This document shows positions 35,292 through 44,446 of a stretch of 64,000 bases of DNA, piece after piece; the first letter of the stretch is position 1; each line of letters opens with the position of its first letter. The notes under the pieces were generated by a model. That model was not told where the DNA came from. It worked only from the letters and a program-made list of their open reading frames with translations, and did not search any database. The translations under genes were made by a program, and so were the position numbers. The DNA is from Lachnospiraceae bacterium (GTDB taxonomy: Bacteria > Bacillota > Clostridia > Lachnospirales > Lachnospiraceae). The stretch is taken from the NCBI GenBank assembly GCA_025758065.1, contig CP107199.1, positions 1,361,501-1,425,500 on the forward strand, given 5' to 3'.

Positions 35292-36452
35292 TCAATCCTT
35301 CATTGCCAGATCATAAGCTGCTTTCATCAGTTCTTCGTTTAATGGGCGTGGATTGCAGGTGATATGTCCGGTAGTTCTCTTGATTACATCAATAAGATAA
35401 TCCATGCTTGGCTCTTCTTTCATATAACCCTTTAAGCAACGCGGAGCATCGATGGCTTTCTGCAGGGCAGTGATCTTATCTAAAAGTGCCTGAACATTTT
35501 CTTTATCAGAAGCATCTTCTTTATAAACGCCAAATGCTTTGGCAATGTCTACATATTTCTTTTCGGCATATTCCTGGTTTAACATAATGGAACCTGGCAG
35601 GAAAATGGAGCATGCATCACCGTGAGGAATGCCGTACTCGCCGCCTAAAGGCTGAGCCATGATATGAGCAATACCGATACCTGCAGTAATAGCAACTCCG
35701 CCAAAGTAGCTTGCCAACATCATTCCTGCTCTTGCTTCCAGGTTATCAGGATTACGGTATGCTTCTTCCAGATATTTATTTACCAGTTCAATAGCCTTTA
35801 AACCATACATTTCGGTAATTGGCGTTGCGTTTAAGGAAACATAAGATTCGATGGCATGGCTTAAAGCGTCCATTCCAGTAGCAGCAGTGATGCGTGGCGG
35901 AAGAGCCAGAGTCAGGCTTGGATCCAGAACAACTACGTCAGCGATCATAGTGTTATGATACAGGCTCTTCTTTAAATGATTGTTATTGTTGATAACAACG
36001 CTGGTCTTGGTAGCTTCTGCACCAGTTCCAGATGTAGTTGGGATAGCAATGAACAGAGGCGGTTCAACAGTAACAGCACGGCCCCTCATTTGATAATCCT
36101 CTGTCTCGCCGCCGTTGACAGCCAGCATACCGATTACTTTTGCAGCATCAACAACGCTTCCGCCGCCTAAAGCGATGGTACAGTCACAGCCTTCTGCTAC
36201 ATAAATATCGCGGCCATGATCGATAATCTGAAGAGTTGGTTCGCTTTTTACTTCATAAGGAACAACTGCCAGACCTGCATCTGTTAAAAGAGAAGAAATT
36301 TTCTTAAATGCATCAAAGTCAGCGCTGAAGGTTACGAAAAGTACCTTCTTTTTATTGTACCAGTTTAAGATACCTGGGATTTCTGCAACCTTATTTTCTC
36401 CGAAGATAAGGCGTCTGTTATAGACCATTTCAAAACCATTTGTGATTGCCAT
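35292..36452 (-). CDS. iron-containing alcohol dehydrogenase
   Basis: 386 residues of the Fe-ADH family. NAD-binding GGGSVVDAAK lies near 97 and the substrate-side TTSGTGAEAT near 145. Iron ligands lie in DALSHAIESY near 200, GIAHIMAQPLGG near 262 and YGIPHGDACSI near 276. It probably reduces or oxidises a small alcohol or aldehyde, perhaps a sugar-acid derived intermediate imported by the neighbouring TRAP system (inference). AAGGAGG precedes the start. Its promoter at 36519-36547 faces the HIT promoter. Confidence 0.9.
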   Translation of the reverse strand: MAITNGFEMVYNRRLIFGENKVAEIPGILNWYNKKKVLFVTFSADFDAFKKISSLLTDAGLAVVPYEVKSEPTLQIIDHGRDIYVAEGCDCTIALGGGSVVDAAKVIGMLAVNGGETEDYQMRGRAVTVEPPLFIAIPTTSGTGAEATKTSVVINNNNHLKKSLYHNTMIADVVVLDPSLTLALPPRITAATGMDALSHAIESYVSLNATPITEMYGLKAIELVNKYLEEAYRNPDNLEARAGMMLASYFGGVAITAGIGIAHIMAQPLGGEYGIPHGDACSIFLPGSIMLNQEYAEKKYVDIAKAFGVYKEDASDKENVQALLDKITALQKAIDAPRCLKGYMKEEPSMDYLIDVIKRTTGHITCNPRPLNEELMKAAYDLAMKD

Positions 36453-36518
36453 GATACGTCCTCCTTATAAATGTGTGTGTTTATTTATTGAGATGTCAGT
36501 AGAAATTTTACATTTGCT

Positions 36519-36547
36519 AGTATACATATGTTTGAATAAAAAGTCAA
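36519..36547 (-). promoter_or_regulatory. promoter of the iron alcohol dehydrogenase
   Basis: On the minus strand TTGACT, a 17-base spacer and TATACT. The spacer ends in ACATATG, so the stretch ATATGTATACT is identical to that in the divergent HIT promoter, a possible shared operator. Confidence 0.7.
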
Positions 36548-36750
36548 CAAAATAATCAACAAATTATTAAAAACATTGTGAACATATAAAAACATATATA
36601 TAAGAAACAAAACAGACAAAATGACCATAATTTTTCTTTTAAATGGGGAAAACCTGTGAAAAACAGAGGGGATTCCAGGCGAAAAAGCAGGTTGATTTGT
36701 AAGCAAGATGATAAAAAAGAGTTAAAAATATAAAAAAGTTGACATTAATA

Positions 36751-36779
36751 TTGACAACATATGGAAAGATATGTATACT
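36751..36779 (+). promoter_or_regulatory. promoter of the HIT-TRAP operon
   Basis: TTGACA (36751-36756), a 17-base spacer and TATACT (36774-36779). The spacer is an inverted repeat, ACATAT-N6-ATATGT (36757-36774). A direct repeat TGTTGACAA occurs twice near 36796-36813. The rest of the 385-base intergenic region is AT-rich with nothing else apparent. Confidence 0.75.
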
Positions 36780-36837
36780 TAACGATGTAAATAAATGTTG
36801 ACAATGTTGACAATATAAAATAAAAAGGAGTCAGGTT

Positions 36838-37269
36838 ATGAGCGAATGTTTCTATTGTGAGGATGGAGAAAAGAGAAAGAGCTTGATGATCGAGATCTGT
36901 AAGTTAAATTATTCTACGATCTACTTAAACAGAAATCAGAAATATTTGGGAAGATGCGTTGTAAAGCTGAATGAACATAAGACAGAATATTTCCAGATGA
37001 CCAAAGAACAGAGAGACGGATACTTTGAAGAACTGGCAGCTACAGCCAAAGCGATCTTTGAACTGTACCATCCAGATAAGATCAATTATGCAACATTTGG
37101 AGATCTGGTACCTCATGTACATGTACATGTTGTTCCTAAATATAAAGATGGTCCGGACTGGGGAAATCCATTTGATGATACACAGGGAAAGAAAGAGCTG
37201 ACCGAAGCAGAATATCAGAAGATGGCAGATGAGTTAAGAGAAACTATATTAAAAGAATTAAATAAATAA
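36838..37269 (+). CDS. HIT-family nucleotide hydrolase/transferase
   Basis: 143 residues. The histidine triad PHVHVHVVPKY lies near residues 92-102 (H93, H95, H97). N-terminal CFYCEDGEKR carries a CxxC-like pair. HIT proteins hydrolyse or transfer nucleotidyl groups, but the substrate here is unknown. AAGGAG precedes the ATG. It is the first gene of an operon with a TRAP transporter, an uncommon pairing, so it may process a phosphorylated intermediate of the imported acid (inference). Confidence 0.85.
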   Translation: MSECFYCEDGEKRKSLMIEICKLNYSTIYLNRNQKYLGRCVVKLNEHKTEYFQMTKEQRDGYFEELAATAKAIFELYHPDKINYATFGDLVPHVHVHVVPKYKDGPDWGNPFDDTQGKKELTEAEYQKMADELRETILKELNK

Positions 37270-37291
37270 TGTATACAGGAGGATGGCAAAA

Positions 37292-38377
37292 ATGAAAAAA
37301 ATGTTAGCAGCTGCTCTGGCAGCATCTATGGTTATGGGACTTACCGCATGTGGCGGTTCACAGACAGCAGATACAAAGGCACCTGAAAGTGCAAAAGAGG
37401 CAGATAGTACAGTAGCAGGGGAAAGCACAGAAACAGCTGGAAGTGATGCGCAGAAAACAGGTTCTGAAATGACCTGGAAACTGGCTACAGATGCTGCAAA
37501 GGATTATCCAACCACAAAGGCTCTGGTCAAGTTTGCTGATGAAGTTTATGAGAAGAGCAACGGACGTATTGCCATTGACGTATATGAATCTTCTATCCTG
37601 GGTGATGAAGTTTCTTATATGGAACAGCTTCAGGCAGGAACCGTTGATGTAGCAAAATTATCCCTTGGTACATTAAGCGGATTATATGAAGATACCCAGG
37701 TATTTTTACTGCCATTTCTGTTTAAGAACAATACAGAGATGTGGAAAGTTTTGGAAGGTGAAGTTGGAACCACCGTTAAGAATGGTCTGAATGACTACAG
37801 CATCCAGGGAATCGGTTTCACAGATAATGGAAGCCGCTGCTTCTATACAACTACAGAAGTTGACAGTCTGGATGATTTCAAGGGACTTGCTATCCGTGTT
37901 CAGAACAACCAGCTGATGAACTCTATGGTAAGCTGCTTAGGCGGAAATCCTGTAAATGTATCTGCAAACGAAGTGTACAGCGCACTGCAGACTGGCGTAT
38001 GCAAGGGCGGTGAGAACAATCCTAACATCATCCTTTCTGACAGCTTATATGAAGTTGCTCCATATGTACTGATGGACAATCACGTAACTACCATGGATGT
38101 TATCTGCATGAATCTGGATCTGTGGGATTCCCTCAGCGATGAAGACAAAGAGATCGTAAATGAGGCTATGGCAGATGCAACTGCATATGACAGAGAGATC
38201 TGGGATGATTCTGTAGCTGAATCCATTCAGACCTTAAAGGATAAAGGTGCAACCATCGTAGAGCCAGATGATGCAACATTAGATTCCTTCAGAGAAGCTA
38301 TGGCTCCTGTTTATGAAGAGTATTCTGCAAAATACGGCGATCTGTTAGACGCTATCAATGAAGCTTTAGGAAAATAA
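37292..38377 (+). CDS. dctP: TRAP transporter substrate-binding lipoprotein (DctP)
   Basis: About 361 residues. Signal peptide with lipobox GLTACG (Cys near 20), an acidic/Ser linker, then the DctP fold (WKLATDAAKDYPTTKALVKFADEVYEKSNGRIAIDVY). SALQTGVCKGGENNPNI near 232 includes the carboxylate-binding region. It captures a C4-dicarboxylate or sugar acid for the DctQM permease that follows. AGGAGG at 37277-37282 favours ATG 37292; ATG 37283 abuts that site. Confidence 0.9.
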   Translation: MKKMLAAALAASMVMGLTACGGSQTADTKAPESAKEADSTVAGESTETAGSDAQKTGSEMTWKLATDAAKDYPTTKALVKFADEVYEKSNGRIAIDVYESSILGDEVSYMEQLQAGTVDVAKLSLGTLSGLYEDTQVFLLPFLFKNNTEMWKVLEGEVGTTVKNGLNDYSIQGIGFTDNGSRCFYTTTEVDSLDDFKGLAIRVQNNQLMNSMVSCLGGNPVNVSANEVYSALQTGVCKGGENNPNIILSDSLYEVAPYVLMDNHVTTMDVICMNLDLWDSLSDEDKEIVNEAMADATAYDREIWDDSVAESIQTLKDKGATIVEPDDATLDSFREAMAPVYEEYSAKYGDLLDAINEALGK

Positions 38378-38412
38378 TAGGCTGTATCAAAGATTGGAAG
38401 AGGGTATAGGCG

Positions 38413-38919
38413 ATGAAAGAAAAAATTGAAAATGCCATCGGATTTGTATATGCCATTGTAGAAGCGTTCTGTCGTCTTGTTCTGATATTTATGGTGTGTA
38501 CAGTAACAGCGCAGGTCATTAGCCGTGCTCTTGGAAGTAACATCAAGTGGTGCGAGGAGGTCATGCTGATCCTCCTTGACATCATGATGTTCATGCTGCT
38601 TCCAGTGGGTATAAAAGATGACTTACATATCCGTATTGAAGTATTTGCAAAGTATTTCCCAAAGAAAGTAAAAGTATTTCTGATCCATTTCAGTAATTTA
38701 GTGCTGCTGATTGTGTCCCTTTGCATGATTCGTTATGGGGCATTCCTTATGGAAAAAACGAATTCCAAGTTTACGATTACAGGTTTTCCAAGAAAATATC
38801 TGTATATGATTACAGTTATCAGCGGGCTCTTATGTCTGATCATGGTCATTGCCAAATCTTTTGGTATGTTCCATACAAAATCTACAGATGATTTTCTGGA
38901 TCCAAAACATGATAACTAA
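38413..38919 (+). CDS. dctQ: TRAP transporter small permease (DctQ)
   Basis: 168 residues with four membrane helices and the family motif SNIKWCEEVMLILLDIMMFMLLPVGIKDDLHIRIEVF near 47-85. It pairs with DctM to form the ion-driven permease. It lies 35 bases after dctP and 40 before dctM. Confidence 0.88.
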   Translation: MKEKIENAIGFVYAIVEAFCRLVLIFMVCTVTAQVISRALGSNIKWCEEVMLILLDIMMFMLLPVGIKDDLHIRIEVFAKYFPKKVKVFLIHFSNLVLLIVSLCMIRYGAFLMEKTNSKFTITGFPRKYLYMITVISGLLCLIMVIAKSFGMFHTKSTDDFLDPKHDN

Positions 38920-38959
38920 GATCAGCACACTTAAGTGATAGAAAAGAGGGATAAAAACT

Positions 38960-40258
38960 ATGGATACAAATACAATAGCCATGATCATATTGTTTGCGAC
39001 CTTCATGATCTTTATGGTTATGCGTGTACCTGTAACATTCAGTATGCTGGGTGCTTGTGTTCTTACGGCTCTTTATCTGGGACCGAAGTACGTATCATCT
39101 GTGTTCCTGCGTCTGGGTGACGGTGTACAGTCATTCTCCTTTTTAGCGATTCCGTTTTTTATTTTTGCCGGTGATATTATGGCAGAAGGCGGTATTTCAG
39201 ACCGACTGGTAGAGGTGGCTAATGTTATGGTAGGCCGTTTCCGCGGTGGTCTTGCATATGTAAACGTTATCGCTTCAACCTTTTTCGGCGGTATTTCCGG
39301 TTCTCCTACAGCGGATGTATCTTCTTTAGGACCGATCGAGATCGGTATGATGACAAAAAGCGGTTACGACAAAGATTTCTCTGTTGCAACCACAGTAGCA
39401 ACAGCTACACAGGCACTGATCATTCCTCCAAGTCATAACATGATTATCTATGGTATGGCTGCAGGCGGTCTTTCTACAGGAAAACTGTTCCTGGCAGGTA
39501 TTGGACCTGGACTTATCGTATGTGCTGCAATGTGTATCCTGGTAGCACGTATTACCAAGAAGAGAGGTTATCCAAGAGGATCGAAATATACAGTCCGTGA
39601 GTCTTTAAAGATCGTCAGTGATGGTTTCCTGGGAGTTATGACCATTGTTATCATTCTTTTAGGTGTTTGTACGGGTATCTTTACAACAACAGAGAGTGCT
39701 GCCATCGCTTGTGTTTATGCGCTGATCATTACTGTATTTGTTTATAAGAGCATCAAGGTAAATGATATCTGGAGAATTGTAAAGAGATCATTAGGAACTC
39801 TGGCTATGATCTTAAGTATCATTGCTGCTGCAAATGCATTTTGCTATCTCATGAGCCTGATGCAGGTTCCGGCAAAGATTACACAGATGCTTTTGACTGT
39901 TTCTGATAATAAGTATGTAGTCCTGATCCTGATCAACATTCTGCTGTTAGTTTTGGGCTGCTTCATGGACGTTGCTCCACTGATCCTGATCGTAACTCCG
40001 ATTCTTCTGCCTGTTATCAAGGCACTTGGAATGGATCCGGTCCAGTTTGGTATTGTGATCATGATGAACCTGGCTGTTGGATCTTTGACACCACCGGTTG
40101 GAACTACCTTGTTTGCCGGTTGTGCAGTTGGAGATATTTCAGTTGAAAGAGTTACGAAAGCGCTGCTTCCATTCTATATAGTAATGGTGGTTGCACTATT
40201 ATTAGTTACCTACGTTCCGGCATTTTCCATGACACTTCCAAATCTGCTGATGCATTAG
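38960..40258 (+). CDS. dctM: TRAP transporter large permease (DctM)
   Basis: 432 residues, the normal family length, with about 12 helices. Signatures: IFAGDIMAEGGISDRLV near 68, FGGISGSPTADVSSLGPIEI near 110 and QALIIPPSHNMIIYGMAAGG near 150, and PLILIVTPILLPVIKALGMDPVQFGI near 345. Sodium-coupled uptake partner of DctP and DctQ. It provides a full-length reference for the shortened DctM at 53180-54238. Confidence 0.92.
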   Translation: MDTNTIAMIILFATFMIFMVMRVPVTFSMLGACVLTALYLGPKYVSSVFLRLGDGVQSFSFLAIPFFIFAGDIMAEGGISDRLVEVANVMVGRFRGGLAYVNVIASTFFGGISGSPTADVSSLGPIEIGMMTKSGYDKDFSVATTVATATQALIIPPSHNMIIYGMAAGGLSTGKLFLAGIGPGLIVCAAMCILVARITKKRGYPRGSKYTVRESLKIVSDGFLGVMTIVIILLGVCTGIFTTTESAAIACVYALIITVFVYKSIKVNDIWRIVKRSLGTLAMILSIIAAANAFCYLMSLMQVPAKITQMLLTVSDNKYVVLILINILLLVLGCFMDVAPLILIVTPILLPVIKALGMDPVQFGIVIMMNLAVGSLTPPVGTTLFAGCAVGDISVERVTKALLPFYIVMVVALLLVTYVPAFSMTLPNLLMH

Positions 40259-40272
40259 TAAAGGCATTAATA

Positions 40273-40306
40273 AAAAGAACCGTATATGTCTGAGTACGGT
40301 TCTTTG
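40273..40306 (+). terminator. hairpin after dctM
   Basis: AAAGAACCGTA pairs with TACGGTTCTTT close to the dctM stop. Confidence 0.65.
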
Positions 40307-40330
40307 GCAGGAAGTGCAATATAGAATAAA

Positions 40331-40384
40331 AAAATATGAACTGCCAGGCTATTCCTTCTCTCAGCCTGGCAGTTCATATTTTTT
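40331..40384. terminator. bidirectional terminator
   Basis: AAAATATGAACTGCCAGGCT pairs with AGCCTGGCAGTTCATATTTT, between dctM and the convergent cyclophilin gene. Confidence 0.8.
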
Positions 40385-40444
40385 ATGTTTTGAAATTTTC
40401 CTGACCTTTCTAATTTCTTGAATTTTTCATGTTTTTCAAAAATC

Positions 40445-41023
40445 TCACAGCTTTGGCCAGCATTTTGGCAGTCTCGGATTCTCTACCCGTACCGGCTCTG
40501 GATAAGTCTCGCCGTAAAGCTCTAATTCTACTGTATCAATGATTTGCGGCTCTACCGGCTTGTTTACTTCTACTCCTGGAATCGGGAAATCTACGGGAAC
40601 GGTCTTGACTGTCGCGATCCGGCGGATCTCATCCATGCCGGAAAGGACTTTTCCGAATACGGGATAAGTGCCTTTGTGGTCCGGGCAGTCCCGGAGAGGA
40701 AAGAAAAATTCACAGCTTGCCAGTCCTGCTTCTCCATATCCGCCCATGCAGACACAGCCTGGATGGGAATCAAGAGGTGTAATTTCTGGATGAAGAGTAA
40801 ATTCATTGGGAATCAGGTATTGCAGTTCCTTGTGGCCGAAGGCTGTATAGCTTACATCTACCCAGTTTCCTGGAACAATCCGCTCAATGGCGTGATGGTC
40901 TAAGTATCCGTGGGAAGCAGCATAGATAAAGCTGTTTACCGTATTTGGCGCTGCCTCAGGCAGCAGTTCTATTACGATGTCAGCTCCATTTGCCATATGG
41001 AGTGTGGCTTTTGGGTTTGTCAT
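40445..41023 (-). CDS. cyclophilin-type peptidyl-prolyl isomerase
   Basis: 192 residues, no signal peptide. It carries a cyclophilin fold: IELLPEAAPNTVNSFIYAASHGYLDHHAIERIVPGNWV near 17-55, then GCVCMGGYGEAGLASCEFFFPLRD near 88-111 and YPVFGKVLSGMDEIRRIA near 118-135. It probably folds cytosolic proteins. Some active-site residues are substituted relative to the consensus F-H-R pattern. Monocistronic. Confidence 0.8.
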   Translation of the reverse strand: MTNPKATLHMANGADIVIELLPEAAPNTVNSFIYAASHGYLDHHAIERIVPGNWVDVSYTAFGHKELQYLIPNEFTLHPEITPLDSHPGCVCMGGYGEAGLASCEFFFPLRDCPDHKGTYPVFGKVLSGMDEIRRIATVKTVPVDFPIPGVEVNKPVEPQIIDTVELELYGETYPEPVRVENPRLPKCWPKL

Positions 41024-41040
41024 GGTGTGTCCTCCTAAAG

Positions 41041-41061
41041 TGAAAGATTCCGAGAGTACAT
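41041..41061 (+). repeat. solitary end of repeat family R2
   Basis: AAAGATTCCGAGAGTACAT, the R2 terminus, directly upstream of the cyclophilin gene start region. Confidence 0.35.
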
Positions 41062-41139
41062 AAACAAGGTATGCTCTAACTCTAGCTTGATTTTACTTGA
41101 AATAGGGCGGAAAATCAATATTTATGGATGAGCCTGTGA

Positions 41140-41168
41140 TTGTAAGTTTTATTTGGGTGTAGTATACT
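41140..41168 (+). promoter_or_regulatory. promoter of the broken membrane-protein gene
   Basis: TTGTAA (41140-41145), a 17-base spacer and TATACT (41163-41168), 55 bases ahead of the start. Confidence 0.6.
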
Positions 41169-41222
41169 TGGCAGTGGCATTTTATAAATTTATCGGCAGA
41201 AACTGAAAATGGAGGATGGATA

Positions 41223-42619
41223 ATGGAAACAAAGGAAAATAAGAAAACCTGGAGCATATCTGGTGTGATCATGGTGTTATTTGTGATCACACAGTATATG
41301 CTGCGGACAAAAATGTTTATCTATTCCGATGATGTGGTAGCTCAGGAACGCATGCTGACCATGAATCATCAGGAATACATTAAATATATGTTTACATCGG
41401 TAAATGGAAAATGGTTTACAGATCCGTTAGGTGCATTTATGGGACAGTGGCCGTTTGAGATGTGGATGGCAGTGGATGTGGTATTATATACCATTGGAGT
41501 CTGGCTAGCTGCCTATGTTGTTTCAGCAGCAAGTAAAACATGGGGGGGGGCAGCAATAAAACCCTGAAAACAGAAGCGCCTTATCTGGGCTGTCTGCTGG
41601 TTATGTGCTTTCCGGTAAGCTATCTGCTGTCAGCTGGTTTTATTCTTACTAATACCAACTATGTTTATACCTGCATCGGAAGTCTCATGTGTCTGGCTGC
41701 AGTAGTGTATTTTACAGAAAATGCAGGCAGAAAGTCTTGGGTAAAGATCATTGCTGCTTTGGGTGGCATTTTGGGTGTGCTGTATGCCAGCAACCAGGAG
41801 CAGTCAGCCTGCGTTTTAGGCGGTATGTTATGCGGTTATCTTTTCTGGTATTTTATGACACATGATAAGAAAGTAAATATTCCGGCAGCATTATTTTTAG
41901 CAGAAGATGTGGCTGGACTGATTGTTTTAATGACGGCACCTGGTCATCGGATCAGAAGTGGTTCTGTTGGTGGTACGTTTTCTGTTCCGGGATATGAAAA
42001 ATGGACAGCAGCAAATAAGATAACAGAAGGTATTACAGCAACTGCCGCAAATATTTATTTTCAGCCGGTACAGGTATTTATGATACTGTGTGTCTTATTG
42101 TTTATCGCAGCAATCGTGATGCAGGGAAAAAAGTTAAAAGCACTGATCCCGGCGACAGCACTGGTACTTTTTCAGATTTTTGAAATGTGTACGGATTATG
42201 AATTTTTTATCATGTATCATGACTTTTCATGGGGGCTTCCGGATACAGATGGAAGTATGGTATCTTTTGCAGTTTTGATCGTGATCACATTATTGGTGGT
42301 AGCTGCGGTCTGGAATATATTTGATGATAAATGGGAAGCAGCCGGTATCCTGTGGACATTATTTATCGGGGCCATGTCACGTATTATGATGGGATTTTCA
42401 GCAACATTGTTTGGCTCCAGTTTCAGGACCTTTATGTATCAGCTGGTATTGATCGGTTGTGTAGACCTTTACATTTTGATCCGGATACTGGGACGGATCG
42501 GTAATAAGGCTGTAAAAACAGGTATTCTTGCAGCATTGACAGTAATTGCATGTATTTCTTATTATAATAATTATCAGTGGCTGATCAGTTATTATCAATG
42601 GCTTATGACTAGAAGATAG
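41223..42619 (+). pseudogene. polytopic membrane protein, frameshifted at a G8 tract
   Basis: Two frames form one protein of about 465 residues. The first (from ATG 41223) runs to SAASKTWGGAAIKP and stops at 41567. The second continues from the G-run in the -1 frame to 42619. The switch falls exactly on eight consecutive G (41542-41549); nine G would give one uninterrupted frame. There are about ten membrane helices with an early SDD motif (IYSDDVVAQERM near residue 35), resembling the DUF6056/glucosyltransferase-like membrane family. It may be phase-variable, a fixed mutation, or a homopolymer sequencing error. AATGGAGGATGGATA precedes the start. Confidence 0.75.
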
Positions 42620-42652
42620 ATGTAGAGAGTACATATTTTATAAAAGAATATT

Positions 42653-43213
42653 GGGATTTAATCAACTAAGGTCCGAAAGATTTCCGAAGGGTCCGAAAGC
42701 CGCCGGTGTACATGACAGATGCGCATTTGAATGAAAATCCTTTGTTCGTGGGCTTGCGCCGCCTATTGTCAGAACTGCGAACCAAACTCGCACGCGTTGC
42801 GTGCTCAAACAGTGGTTCTCCGTTCTGACGCTATGCGCGCCCGCTCACGGATTTTCAACAAATGCTTATTCTGTCATGTACACCGGCGGCTTTCTACGTT
42901 ATTGGCAATAAAAAATGTAGGAGCAAACCAATAAACAGTTTTCATGTAGGAGGGGGATTGTACTTAAGTACGGCATTTTTTATGTGACATATCCAATACA
43001 GTAGAAAGGGCTCCTCCATGTATAATAAGCATTCGGTAGGCAATTTTGTTCATTTTGTGAGCATAGCTGGCAGGTTGGAGGCACTGTTTGAGCGAACGTA
43101 GTGAGCGAGTTTGCCGGAGACCTGACTAATCGGCGGCGGAGCAAAATGGACAAAATTGCCGTGAATGCGTTTATACATGGAGGAGCCCTTTCGGACCCTA
43201 TTGAACTAAATCC
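42653..43213 (-). repeat. R1 element, copy 2 (complete)
   Basis: Reverse orientation relative to copies 1 and 3. The ends read inward GGGATTTAATCAACTAAGGT and GGATTTAGTTCAATAGGGTC, each followed by CCGAAAG. Hairpin B spans 42695-42894 with arms GAAAGCCGCCGGTGTACATG and its complement; hairpin A spans about 43012-43200, again with the CTCCTCCATGTATAA arms. About 115 conserved unpaired bases join them, containing TACTTAAGTA. It fills the gap between the broken membrane-protein gene and the convergent peptidase gene. Confidence 0.85.
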
Positions 43214-43219
43214 TAAATT

Positions 43220-44296
43220 TTATCCGATGATCTGCAGTTCCTTGGGATAATGGTTTAATACTTCTACACCATTTTCTGTTACCAGCACCAGATCTTCTAC
43301 GCGGACGCCGGTATCACCGGTTAAGTAGATGCCTGGTTCGATGGAGAAGATCATTCCTGGTTTTGCCTGCCAGGTGTTTGCAGAGGAAACATCACCGAAT
43401 TCATGCTCGGAAAGGCCGATAAAATGTCCAAGGCGGTGATTGAAGTTTGGTCCCCATCCTTCGGCCGAGATCAGGTCTCTGGCAGCAGCATCAAGCTGGC
43501 ATAAGGGTACGCCCGGGCGGATCTTTGAGATAGCAGTCTCGTTAGCTACTTTGGCGGTCTCATATACTTTTCTGTGGGCATCGCTTACAGTTTTGAAATA
43601 GAAGGTACGGGTCATGTCAGAGCAGTAGCCGTCTTTTATGCAGCCTACGTCAAAAAGAACGCAGTCTCCAGGCTTTACAACAGTATCGTCGGGAGAATGG
43701 TGTGGGTCAGCAGCATTTGCGCCAAAGGCAACTAATGGTTCAAAGGAATAGCCATCTGCGCCCAGATCCAGGTAGATCTGAAGCATCTGGTCAGCTACTT
43801 CTTTTTCAGATATGCCTTCATGGATCAGATCCTTGAATTTAGCCATGGCTTTGTCGTTAATAGCAGAGGAGATACGCATTTTTTCCTGTTCTTCGGTATC
43901 TTTTACACCTCTGGTGATATCAACAGCCAGAGAGCCGTTTACGAAGCCGGCAGCAGCTTTCATTTCCATAAGAGGCAGAAGGAAGCGTGCTTTTAAGTCC
44001 TTGTCTACGCCGAGAACAGCATTTTTATCCAGATGGGCGGCAACGATCTCCGGTACCGGATCTGTGTCGGAATACCATACTTTTTCAACACCTACATCAC
44101 CGGGGACATTGAAAAGGTGGTTTAAGAAATAGTAATGATGTCCGTCAGCCTTTAACAGAAGTGCATAAAAACGCTCAATAGGAGCCATGGAAATCCCTGT
44201 AAGGTAGCAGATAGACATTGGATCGGTAATGAGCATCTGATCTACGCCCTGTTCTTTTAAGGCAGCCAGAATGCGGTTTGCTCTTGCTTCATTCAT
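43220..44296 (-). CDS. Xaa-Pro peptidase family protein (M24)
   Basis: 358 residues. An N-terminal creatinase-type domain is followed by the M24 pita-bread domain with all metal ligands: two Asp in LFDVGCIKDGYCSDMTRTF near 218-236, His in RLGHFIGLSEHEFG near 295, Glu in IFSIEPGIYLTGD near 320 and Glu in VRVEDLVLV near 335. It cleaves N-terminal residues next to proline, or proline dipeptides. It is the last gene of an oligopeptide importer operon, a sensible link: imported peptides are degraded inside. A hairpin (44331-44367) precedes it. Confidence 0.88.
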   Translation of the reverse strand: MNEARANRILAALKEQGVDQMLITDPMSICYLTGISMAPIERFYALLLKADGHHYYFLNHLFNVPGDVGVEKVWYSDTDPVPEIVAAHLDKNAVLGVDKDLKARFLLPLMEMKAAAGFVNGSLAVDITRGVKDTEEQEKMRISSAINDKAMAKFKDLIHEGISEKEVADQMLQIYLDLGADGYSFEPLVAFGANAADPHHSPDDTVVKPGDCVLFDVGCIKDGYCSDMTRTFYFKTVSDAHRKVYETAKVANETAISKIRPGVPLCQLDAAARDLISAEGWGPNFNHRLGHFIGLSEHEFGDVSSANTWQAKPGMIFSIEPGIYLTGDTGVRVEDLVLVTENGVEVLNHYPKELQIIG

Positions 44297-44330
44297 GATA
44301 AATATTCTCCTTTATAACTTTTATAAATTC

Positions 44331-44367
44331 ATGGCGCCGGGGCTGAAAACCAGCCTTCCGGCGCCAT
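44331..44367 (-). terminator. intercistronic hairpin between permease and peptidase genes
   Basis: ATGGCGCCGG pairs with CCGGCGCCAT, with an inner GGCTG/CAGCC stem and no T-run. It is probably a processing or attenuation site. Confidence 0.45.
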
Positions 44368-44446
44368 AATACTGTACTATGATAGTGTTGTCAGGCAACC
44401 TTGCTTTTTGCGTATCTGCATGCAAGACAGATGAGAAAGTTTGCCA

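Noticed and set aside
40331..40384. Possible CRISPR or small RNA repeat near dctM
   Set aside because: A single bidirectional terminator hairpin; no repeated units. No CRISPR array or cas gene anywhere in the window.
42731..42934. 67-codon frame in R1 copy 2
   Set aside because: Palindromic repeat sequence, hairpin B; no supporting signals.
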